Origin: Vanilla planifolia | Taxonomy: Eukaryota; Streptophyta; Magnoliopsida; Asparagales; Orchidaceae | DNA length: 64,000 bases | Assembly: GCA_023846275.1 (NCBI GenBank) | Contig: CM043870.1 | Coordinates: 16,166,385 to 16,230,384 of the forward strand | Direction: 5' to 3' | Shown: positions 12,601 to 24,600 of the stretch, one piece after another | How the letters are laid out: each line of letters begins with the position of its first letter | Numbering within the stretch: the first letter of the stretch is position 1 | Notes under the pieces: generated by a model | Databases searched by the model: none | The model's input: the letters and a program-made list of their open reading frames with translations, nothing else | What the model was told of the DNA's origin: nothing | Translations under genes and position numbers: made by a program

Positions 12601-15600
12601 TCTAAGGGCATTTTTTAGCTCAACTGAGCTTGATTGCGATGTGGGACTTTTGTTTCCTTGGCATGTTTGTGGCATGTGGGCACAACTTAATGTAAACTGA
12701 TTTTAGGTTCATGGAGGATGTCACTTGCTCAACCTTCCCTCATCATTCTATAACTAGTGGGACAAATAGTCGTACATGCAATGATGCAAGTGGGAGTTGA
12801 GGGGACTCGTTGACGTCTGCAGGGATCAATTCCTCTCCCTTTAGCTAATGGAGGAGGAATTGAAGAAATTGCTACAAATGCTTAAGGGTGAGACCCTTAA
12901 CATTCTTATGATTAATATATAAGTGACGATTAGTTTTGAAATTTTTGTAGTTGCTGTGATAGCCCCATGTGCCATATCAAAATGCATTGAAATGGCAAAA
13001 GCTAAGACAAGAAAGGTAGCGACTAAAATCATAATAATGAATGAGTAGGCATTATAATAGCCATTGCAACAAGAGAGCGCTCATTTGGCAACCACGAGGC
13101 AAGCCTAGGTCTTCATGCAAGTTCTCTTCTCTAAATTAGACCACTAGCACATCACAATAAAGGCAAAAAAGGCACTCGACAGGGTTATCCTCAGGGTTTT
13201 GGATGAGGCTATGGTGGTAATGAAAAAGGGCAAATTGCAAGACATGTTGGCCATTTGAAGAAGAAATCTAGAATTTTGAAATAGTTCATCTCTTAAAATC
13301 CTCTTCCATTTGGTAATGAGGTTAAATGCATGGTTTCTTGGTAGCAATTCTAGTCTGATAATGAAATGGAACCTTGACATAGGAGGGGGACTGGAGGTGG
13401 TGATAGGGGCAAGAATTAAGATGACACATTCATTGGTATAGAGAAGCTTAAAATGGAAGGTTTTGAGGAAGTTGTGTCTTTATTAATAATTGGCTTTTGT
13501 AGTACTAGGTACATCACCATCGGAGGTAACATCGACTATTTGGATGTCTTATTGAATAAGTCATATTGATCTCCTTTGGTTGTATGGATTTTTTGAATAC
13601 CCTAGAGATGCCAATGCCCCCGTAGGCATGGAATCTACTAGAAGGCAATTGACCTTAATTAGGTTTTAATCTGCCTTCGTGATTGAGGAATCTACAAGTA
13701 CCTAAGGATTCTTGTGTTGACTTATGGCTAAACTTGAATGTTGTGAATGTGTAGTAGTGTTCAATAGGAGTTTGTAATTGGAGAGGGGTGAGATCTTCAC
13801 AGCTAGAGAACTGTAATGATCAAAGGGAACTTTTTTTGGCTTTCTTAAGCTTGAATTCAAGGAGGGCTAATGCCTTCACTAGGTTTAGGTCTTTGCACAT
13901 TGCTCGAATAAGAAATATCGTAGGACTTTCTACCAACTTGCTTCTTGGAAGGGATCATGGTGGCTTTGATGTGGCTCTTTAAGAGTGGGTTCATCTCATT
14001 GGAGGTGACATGGGGTCTAGATCTCATTGACTTTGTGGCTTCCAACAGATGAGTGGTTCAAGGATTTTTCATCAATCCCAATTTTTTATCTACATTGTAT
14101 ATTTTTCTTATAAAGTTTGAAGAAATCTTTACCATGTAATTATCTTTTGCCTATATTGCATTAGAGTTGACATAGGTAGCTCATAAGAATTTCTCAAAGT
14201 AAATTTAGACAAATGTTTGGGTGAGCTGAGGTGTAGGTCATGCCGATAGGCTATTAGAGCAATGAGTGTTACACTTACAACATGGTTTCTCCTAGTATCA
14301 ATAGTCATTCACGATAAAAGGGAGAAAAATCATGGAGGTGAACAATTAGGCAAGCCTTAGCAAGTATCAATGCAAGGGAAAACCAATTTGGCTAAAGGCT
14401 TGGGTTGATATCTAGTAGGAGTTTGTTGACAAGGCAATCCATTGATGATGGTTAGCCTCTTATAATAATATCCCTACATGTTGGGGAGATAATCATGAGA
14501 GACATATTCTAGAGAAATTTTTAAAAACAACAAATAGAACTTGAAGGGCTTTTATGGTTGTTGGGGATTTGGTTGTAGGCTATCTTAGGTAATGAGATAG
14601 TGAAGAGGTAGTTTTGACAAGAAAAATTTCTTAAAGGATTGATAGTTGAAATTTTTGTGGGGATAACAAATGAGTGCCTAGGGTTGCCAAGGCTAAAGTG
14701 TTTGAGCTAACTAGAACTTTGCTTAGATTGGCCAAGACTTTTAGGGTGATTTGTGAGATTGGAGCTTTGCTTAGGTATGTCAAGACTTTCCTAGGTTGGT
14801 TAGGTTTTTGATTGTAGGTCAAAATAAAGCTAAATGTCGTACTTATGGTCTTTCTCGATGGGGAAAAGTGAGTTACTTCTAAGAGGAAAAATTTTCTGAA
14901 GGATCAATTTTTGATTTTTTTGGCAAGTTCCATTTGTAATAGTGTTTAGGGTCATTAAGGCTTTATGTGTTTGAGCTAGTTGATACTTTACTTTTATTGG
15001 AGGGCTTTTAGGGTGAGGTGTTAGGACTTTTTGGCATGGGTTGGCTAAGACTTTGACTATTGGTTAAATGAAGGTAAGTTGAGTACCCTATGAACATTCT
15101 TGATAAGAAAATAAGAGTTAATCATCAGAGAAAAGTTTATGAAGGTTTAGTTCAATTAGTTCTTGGCAATTATTATATCCAAGGTTGCTCAGGATTGTTG
15201 GGCTCTAAGTTTGTTAAGAATTTGCCATGATTGGATTGGACCATTAAGGTGCTTGACGAAATTAAGGCTTTGCTTTGGGGCATTGGGATTTTAATTTGAG
15301 TTGATTGGGTCATTGGGGAGAAGAGATTGGTGATGGGCTAAGGCTTACATTATATTGGATTGTTACAGATTATATTCAGTAGCATTGTTGAGATGATTGT
15401 CAAGTATGGGGAGCAGCATAAGAGGAAACCTTGGTTGTTCCTTTGAAGTGTTAAGCTATGATTTCTTGGCATTAAGAAATGTGCGTTGAGGTTTCTTCAT
15501 TGATTTGAGTCCCAAAGATATCTTTGTGGTAGACCAATGTTGGAAGAAGCTTGATTCATTGGTTGGGTTAAGACTCGGGTGGTTCAAGGTTTTAATGGAA

Positions 15601-18600
15601 ATGTAAGGCTCTAAGAATGTCATCCAAAGCATAAAAAAGGGAAGAGGAAATTTCAAGTAGAATTACATTGCACTTACAAGGTCATGGATTATACAATTTA
15701 AAATTATCTTTGTTTTATTATTTGAGGTTTCATCCTCATCTTTTCTTAGGAGTTTATATGCCCTTAGAACTAACTGAAGGTCTTTTTTGAGGATGTCCCA
15801 TAAGAAGTCCATGTAGTGCTATATAAGATTGAGTAGCAAGTTGTTGAGTCTTGACTTGTTCGGAAGAAGCTTCTATGAGGTCGATGGGATTTCTTCAGTG
15901 CTCTTTGATACTCTTGCTATTTATTTAGGTAGTACTCAAAAGGTGATGTATTTTTAAGTGTTTGCTTGAGTGATTTCAAACTAAGCATGGATTTGTTTGT
16001 ACTTTAGGGGCAAGCTAGGACTACCTGATGATTGAGTGAATTGAGAAAGGAGGTGCACACAAGGAGCACTTAATGCGAAAAACTTCTTAGAATAGGGGGA
16101 AGCATATTCGCTAGTTAACAAAATAGTTCATTAAGTTTGTAAATGCACAAAGAGGGCTCATTGAGAGATAATTCAAGGCTTTACTATTTTTTGTTTTGGG
16201 GGGTGGGGATTTCAAGGGAAACTGGACTTGTTGTTAGCAATGAATGGCCATGGAGAAGTGAGACTGAGGAAAGGGGTATATCAGAGTTTTTGTGGGTATT
16301 TTTAACTAGTGAGTGATCTTTGATAGATTGTGGTAGTTTGTGATGCCTTCAACAATGCTGGAGTTTTATTTATGTTATGCTAATGGAGTAAGAACTCCTT
16401 CAACTTTTGTGGGACATGATTCTTTTGAATACGATAGAAGTAGGTCATAAGGCGTGGCCCACAATTTCCTTTGTAAGGAGATTCACCTGGTGTCTGGGTG
16501 GTAGAATCTTCAACATGTCTAGGAAAGCTTTCAATCCTTGAGGTGATTTGGGATTGCTAGCTTGGGCCTCTTGATGTTGATGATGATTGGTGCTTTGGGT
16601 TAAGTGGTTGTTATATGCAATCATGCCTACTCTCCTTGTTTTCATTATTTGGACAGAGACAATTGTTGTTGAGGTGGATCATATGATATATGACCCCTAG
16701 CTAGTTGATGCTTTGATTGATCGTAGATCCTTGCGTTGTCATGAGGAACCATGACCTAGGATTGCTAGCTTGGGCCTCTTGATATCGATGATGATTGGTG
16801 CTTTGGGTTAAGTTGTTGTTACATGCAATCACGCCAACTCTCCTTGTTTGCAATATCTAGATAGAGACAATTGTTGTTGAGTTGGATCACACGGTATATG
16901 ACCCCTGGCTAGTTGATGTTTTGATTGATCCTAGATCCTTGCTTTGTCGTTAGGAACCATGACATGGGATTGCTAGCTTGGATCTCTTGATATCGCTGAT
17001 GATTGGTACTTTGAGTTAAGTGGTTGTTGTTACATGCAATCATGCCAACTCTCCTTGTTGTTTACATTATCTAGATAGAGGATTGTTGTTGAGGTGGATC
17101 ACATGATATATATGACCAGGAGATATTATTTCGAGGCGTTCTGTATATGAGCCCCTTCAAACGGGACTTATTGCCATTGATTCAATGATCCCTATAGGAC
17201 GTGGACAACAAGAATTAATTATTGGAGACAGACAAACTGGTAAAATAGCAGTAGCCACAGATACGATTCTCAATCAAAAAGGGCAAAATGTGATATGTGT
17301 TTATGTAGCTATTGGGCAAAAAGCCTCTTCTGTTGCTCAGGTAGTCACTACCTTCCAGGGAGGAGGGGCAATGGAATACACTATTGTGGTAGCCGAAACA
17401 GCAGATTCGCCTGCTGCATTACAATATCTTGCTCCTTATACGGGGGCGGCTCTGGCTGAATATTTTATGTACCGTGAACGACATACTTTAATAATTTATG
17501 ATGATCCCTGGCTAGTTGATGCTTTGATCCTAGATCCTTGTTGTGTCATGAGGGAGCATGACTTGATATGACACAAGCATGAGATCAAATCTTTTCTATT
17601 ATTTAAACTTTACACATTTAAAACTGTTACACAATTACAATTGATTTGCCATGCATTGTAAAACTTTTCAAATATAATCAAAACTAATATTTTTACACCA
17701 AAATCCATGAGACGGTCATAGTTGCCAAAGAAATAATGTGTTGGGTGGTGCAATTGTGTGGAAATATGTGGTGAAATGGATGACTATTGTTGTTGGTGTG
17801 AGACTACTTGGAGGAAAAGAGATTTTAGAGGGAATCGTGGAGAAAAAAAAGGAAAAGGTTGGACATTGATAGTATAGAAATAATCCTATGACTTGGTGAC
17901 ATTCATTTGAGTACTTGGATATGTGGAACAAGCTGTTGATTGAATTCTTGGATATGTACATGATGGGTGTGGAGTTAGGCTCCTAAACTGCTTACTAAAG
18001 GTGACAACATACTGCCAAATTAATTTTATTCCATATGGAAGTTAGTCCACAGCCTTATTGGTACAATATTTTTTTTAAAAGCAAATTAGTGTAATAGTTT
18101 TGCTCATTAGATGGAAAAAATTGTTCTTCCACTTGATTGAAATGCCTTTTATACCATATGTCTGAGGATGACATCTCGGATTGATATGTGCCTAGCGATG
18201 TTGATTTACCATTCTTTTGTCCCATAAATGCAAATGCCGGTAATGTGTGGAAACAATTGCCCTAGAATTTCAGGAATTTTGCAAATTAATTTATCTTTCA
18301 GCTAAAATCAACTGTGAAAAAGGTTTCATGAAACAATGCTGAATAATTATATCTCACATAATTAGATAAACCCTTAAATGGATATGATGTTATGCAGAAC
18401 CTTTTGCAGCTACCTTTGGACAGAGAGTCTGTACTGCTATATAATTTGGCCCAAATATTTTTTTTGTGAGCTAAAATGTGACTTTCTTTATGTTCTTTTT
18501 TTACAGATTTCATGTTTATGTTACTCAATTTGTTTCTTTAATATGGATTTGTTATACCGCTGCTTCTAATGTTCATCTTAAAACAATTATAGGGCCCAAA

Positions 18601-21600
18601 TGTGAGTCTTGTTCATATAGTCATATAATTGAGATTTTCATCAAAGAGAAAGTGACTAATTGTAATATAATCAATGACGGTTTTAGGTGGAACCGTGTAA
18701 GGAATCTCCATACATTCTTTTCGGACTGTATTATTATTAGAACTGGGTATTAATTTCGTAGAATGTCCTCAGAATTCTCAAGTAGCTTAGTGACTGTATA
18801 TTTCATAAATTTAATATATCTTCATCTATTTTTTGTTTTATTGGCTGATGAAAATGATTTATTTTTATTTAACAGGACTTGGGATCATCATGATCTTCTC
18901 TCTGTTCAACCTGAATATAATGGTAGTATTCATTGCTCCACAAGTGCTCTATTGATGTCAATTGCGCCTTATAGTCATAGGAAGGAAACTGCTGTCTATG
19001 CTAATGATCTCAGAACTGGAACTATGATCCGTTGTAAAGTAATTATTGATAAGATTTTCAAGATTAAAATATTCCATCAGGCTGTTAAAATTGACTTGGA
19101 TGAGCTAGCAACTATGCGAATACGAGCATTTGATGAAGAAGGTATGGAAAGTATTTCTGATCAGATATATTTGAATATTCTTCATTATCAAAAGTATTAA
19201 CTTCTATGCTGTCCATATTTTACTTTCTGAGACAAAGATACAGAATAATTAAAAAAAATCTTCACCTCAAAATCTTGTTTAGCGGAAGCAAGAAGAGAGT
19301 TTTTTTTCTTTTAACTTTTTGATATGCAGTGTATTGTTCTGTTGCTGTAGCATGCTGTTTTGCATAGACCTTTAGATCACCTTATTGGAACGTATTCCTT
19401 AAATTTTATGTATCCTTTTTTTTTGATAATTGAAATGCACATTAGGTCTAGATTATACATTAGAACTGTAAATGTGAAGTAACAATGCATTTTTATCTCT
19501 TTCTTGGTTGCATTTTTTAAAATAGATTATGCGTGACTATGGTATCAATTTTTATGTACTTAGGTTTGAATTTTCAGTTTATCATAACAAATGAAAAATA
19601 GTTTGTTCAATTCAGTTTCAGTTGAAGCAAACAATTCAGTCTGTCAGTTACCAATTAAGGCTAATTGAAAAAAGTTTACCCTAATCCCTAATCCCTTATT
19701 CAGTGCTGTTTGGTTTTGACCAATTTGACTGTTTGGTCAACCCTACTCACAAGGTATATAAACTACGGTAAATATGTAGATTGCAAACTACTTGGAATAA
19801 AGATGGAGAAAACACTAATCTCTATTAGAGAAACCCAATCAGGTCTTTTGATGTTAGAGTCAACTCCGATACTCATCTTGGTGCCAAACATCTTTTCCTT
19901 CAAAGCCATCAACTCCAACCCTAACCAAAAACTTTGTTACCTCCTAAGGCTCTTCTACAATCACTAGAATCTCCCAAGGATTCTTGGTACCAAATTGCTC
20001 AAGATCTCATAAAGATCTCTAAACTAGCTTTCTCAGTGCTTGGTGATTTCTAGAAGGTTTTCTTGTACCCTCAAAGATCCCTTTGATGGTTGAATGATCA
20101 TTGGTACAAATTTGAAATAGATACACTCAAATCCAATAAACCTTATCTAATCTCATTGGATTATTTACATATCAATGGTTTTGGCAGCACCCAATAAACC
20201 TTTTTTAATCTCATTGGATTAGTTACATATATCTAAAATCAACTTTGAAATTAATATTTGATTCCAAACTCCAGGTTGACCGCTTTCAAAATCGGAAAAT
20301 GTGCCTATCTGAACTGCATCCCTTAGGTGATTACACTTTATTGTTGCATGATGATTCATCTGACTAGAAGGTCTAATTGATGGATTTAACTGCTTGAATC
20401 AGGTTCTGTTTTCCTGGTTTTGGGTCTCAGGTTCTTTATCCATTCTTCATCTCCTGGATCAGGTCTGATTCCTGACCAGCATACAAACTGGTTAAATGCT
20501 GAAGGTGTGAAGCAAAATTTCATTGTTTAATTGAATGTTGCATGCAGACGCAGTGTTTTTAATTGATCTTATCTACATTACATGAACCCTTGTTGCGAGC
20601 AATGCAAACTATGTTTCACATGCTGTAATGATTTGGAATGTGTTTCTATCCATCCAATGAAAACTTTTTTGAGGAGACCTAAGCAGACCCCCCCCTGATG
20701 TTTTTTTTGACTTGTTCTTGGTCTTTTAGATCCCTTTAATAACTGAGTGTAGGGTTTCCTTTATTTACTTTTTTCAACTTGCTCCAAGTATTTTCATATG
20801 CACACTTTTCGGCAATTTTTTAGCTGTTCTTTCCCTTTTAGAGATTGGAGCCCTTGAACCCCTATTTAGTGAGCTTCCCAAGCTCTTGAAGTAGTTTATT
20901 AGATGTAGATACCATTATGTTGTTATCATTATTCTTTATGCTTCAATTTAATCTTCTTGATTTAGTGTTGATTACTCATTTTAGATGTTGATGCATCTTA
21001 AATTAAGCTAATGCAATAATATTTTTTCATGGACATGAATAGCACATTTACCGCAAAGCATTACTTGATGTCCTTGTGATTGTGACATTTTGTTCCTTTG
21101 CTTGGTGTTTCTATTTAGGGATGATTTGATATATTTATTGTTTATCAAGCTATTTTTTCTTACACTTGTACTCCTTTTGAAGTTTCCACTTGCCTGTTTT
21201 ATGAAATCTTGCAGAAAATTTGTTCTCATCACTGGTGGGCTTACCGGTTTCTTGGGAGTTAATTCCTAAGTCCTTGGAATCTAATAATATCCATCACCTT
21301 ATACATGTGCCTCTGAAGGAAACACCTTTAAGTGACTGTGTTAGTGGTTTTTGTGGGGATTTGGACATTCAAGTGAAGCTGGAAGAAAGGGTATTTTCCA
21401 TCTTAATGAAATTTGTATTGTAATGATGTATTACTGTTAATTGTAAAAGTAAATTTGTACAATGTGTAGAGTCATTTATTGTTTCACCATGCATGGCAGG
21501 GCTTAGGTGCAGACTTGTATGTTGTCAAAGGAGTTGAAATTGGTCATGAGATTGTTAAAGCTAAGTTGCTTGAACCAACCCTAGAACATGTTGAGGACAA

Positions 21601-24600
21601 AGTTACTATAACTATTGCGGAAGCGATGTCGCTTGATCCTCCTTCACCAGTTTTTGTGACTGTTGGTGCTGTGATATACTACTGTCTCAAGATTATTCAT
21701 CAAAATTCTTCTCGAGGTTACAAATGCACACTGCAATTAATATAGTAATACTTGTGTTGTGCTCAATGTGGCAAGCTATGCATAGGAAAAAAATATAATG
21801 GAGTTTGTTCTTTAAATAGTTGCTACTCTTGGAGATTCAAATTTACTGTTCTAATTGTGAAATTTCAATGAAAATCTTATTTTGCTTGATCTTTGTTGTT
21901 TTTTGTTGTTATAAAGTAACTTGTTATCTTTGCGTTCTATTGTAATAGTCTAGAACTTTGATCTTCATAGATGATCTTAATTTTTGTATTGATATGATAT
22001 AGTAAGTATCCTTCCCTTGTTTGTGAAAGCCTTTTGTCATACAATTCCATAGCTGATCTTTATCCCAGCCCAAGCCTTTTTAGGAGAGATTCCCTATATT
22101 GTCTGAAGATGATGTCATCGTGTGACAATGTTTGAAATATTTATACATTTTGATGGGTTACGATTACTTGTTTGAAGTGGTCGACTTGTACAATCTAGAT
22201 CTCTATAGATGTTGCTTTAGTCTTTTTGATTTTTACCTTCTTTACAAAAGAAGGTACTTGAATCCTTGTTAGCAGCAGCTTCTTCTAAATCTAATCTATT
22301 GATAGGCTCACAGTACTCTTTGGATGATTGAGTAATTCATAAACGTTCAGATTTTTAGCTTATTTAGTGATAAAATTATGAATATTCTATTTGGCCTTAG
22401 TTTGTTAATGATAGGCAATGGAACTAGGTTGATAACCTCCCGTAATCAAGATAGATGATAAGGAGGAAAAATAGAGAAGAAGAAACAAAGAGTGAATTTA
22501 GTGAGACATAACTTCCCAATCTATTGATCTAAAACAAAAGCTATCTCTATGTTATCTCTCTTTGCATGTATGTAGCTTATCCAAGGGTATTTTGTCTTTT
22601 AAGACATTAAGTTAGTTGTGATATGGATATTTCACATATTTTATTCTGATATTAGATAACTTGGCCACTCTTAAGCTCATTTTGAGCAAAACTTAACCCT
22701 TGAGGCCTATAAGGTCTCGAGGAGATGCCTTGAGCCAAATTGTCCTTGAGGAAAACCATTTGAAAGTAAGTAATAGTTTTTAAGGGGTTAATTCCCTTGG
22801 ATAATTATTCATTGAGATGATACAAGACTTGAGGAAGGCCCTATTATAGGTATCAATAACTCTCGAGGGGTTTATTCTCTTTAACGATGTTTCTTGTAAA
22901 GGTCCTTGAGTTGACTTAAAAATTCTCAAGGGTTAGTTTCCATAGATAGACATCATTCCAAAACCTTTGTACCTTGAGGATGAACCATCAAGAGGTATGA
23001 ACATCTCTCAGTGAGTTAGTTTATTTAATTGATCATTCTTCAAGACCGTATGGCTTCAAGGTAACGTTTTGAGAGGTATACACCACTTTGGAGAGGTAAG
23101 AGAGATTCCTCGAGGGGTAATTCCCTTTTAGTAACGCCCCTTAAGGGAGTAATGCTGCCCACAATTCTTGAAGATATTCTCTTGCTTGAAGATATTATCT
23201 AGCTTCAAGATGACCTCTTGATCATATGGTTCTTTTTCCAAGGATTCAAGCTCCCTGAATCTTCTTTATTTAAGGATGTTCACATGCTTCAGTTGCATTT
23301 TGACTCCCTTCACTTGAGAGCTTAGTTTAATATGGGACTAAAAAGTTTGCTTTCTTTATTTTGATTGAACTAGATGTTATCCATAGTTTAAGCTTTTACT
23401 TCAAGGCCTAACCATTTTTGAGCTATCTTTTGGATGACATTGACTTTAAAAATTTCCTTTCTTTTCAAACTTTCTTGCTCAATTTATATTTCTTTTTTTG
23501 GGCCTTAACAGTCCCAACGGTGTCCACCAAGTGTTACTTGGTACTTTTTGTTTGTTTTCTAGATTTCTTGATATTCTTTCCTCTCCTTGAGGTCATCATA
23601 ATTGTGTTTGTGCTATTCTTTCTTAGCTTGGGGTTAGCATGGTAATCTTCCTTAAAGCCTTTTCTTTCTCTCAAGAAAGCGTTGTCATTGAATCAAATTT
23701 TCTCTATGCGTTGAGCCTTTACTTCAAGTATTTACTATGTTTTAGCCATCTTTTGAACAACTCAGACTTCACAAATTTTTTCTTCATTTCAAGTTCTGTT
23801 GGTTGAACACTGAGTTATATCCATTTTTTGGGGCCTCAAGTACTACTTGATGCTTTTTGTTTGGCTTTTATGTCTTGATAACTTCTCTCCTTGTGGGCAT
23901 TATGATGGTTTTCATGTTATTCTTAGTTTAGGGATAGTTTGGTTATCTTCCATGAAGTCTCTTCTCTTTCTTTTAAGAAAGGTTGGCCAAAAGATGGTTT
24001 TCTTCCACTCACTTCGCTCAAGAGCTTGGTTACATTTGAAACTAAAAATTCTACTTTTTCTTTATCCTGATTGAACCAAATTTTTTGTATGCCTTAAGCA
24101 TTTGCTTCAAGGCTTAACCATGTTTGAGCCATCTTTTGGATAATACTAGCTTTGCTGTTTTTCCTTGTTTAAGCTTTGTTACTTTAACCTTGAGTTATAT
24201 TTCTTTTTTTGTGCATCAACACTCCCAAGGGTGTCCTTCAAGTGTTGTTCGATGCTTTTTGTTTGTTGTTAGATTTCCTGACAATCTTTCCTCTCCTTGA
24301 GAGCACATTAATAGTGTTTGCATTATTCTTTCTTAACTTAAGGCTAGCATGGCTATCTTCCTCAAAGCCTCTTCTTTTTGTTTAAGGTCATTCCTTTGCC
24401 TTGAGATGTAATTTCTCTTCTCTTGGAGCTTTTGGTTTTCTTCTTCTCAATGTTAGGATTCTTTTGTTCTTCAATAATAATTTCTTTTTAACCTCAAGAG
24501 TAGGTTTCCTTTATATTTTGAGTCTGTTACCTTTGTCATCTTGTGAGCTCTAATCTCTTGATGGATGAATAAGAAGGTTATAACTTTGATAAGAATTTAT

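Larger units (their letters stand above)
9651..18875 (+). other. GP210 intron 1 (9225 bp)
   Basis: GT-AG intron (GTTTGT ... AACAG). It holds a degenerate repeat block (14619-15390), a three-unit 208-bp tandem repeat (16552-17560) and the plastid atpA insert (17116-17505). The stretches 9651-14600, 15400-16550 and 17570-18875 show no gene. Their 60-114-codon frames on both strands have no recognisable motifs. Much of 12000-16500 is G-rich on the plus strand and may be decayed transposon sequence that I could not classify. Confidence 0.85.

Noticed and set aside
16445-16645. 66-codon minus-strand frame
   Set aside because: It overlaps the first unit of the 208-bp tandem repeat and is not maintained in the later units.
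17116-17505. Possible mitochondrial atp1 origin of the ATP synthase segment
   Set aside because: Wording such as [20 protein letters not shown] is plastid AtpA type. Mitochondrial Atp1 differs here, as I recall it. Transfer by way of a plastid segment in the mitochondrion cannot be excluded.
18298-18753. Several overlapping frames on both strands before exon 2
   Set aside because: AT-rich intron sequence without motifs. None matches the family.
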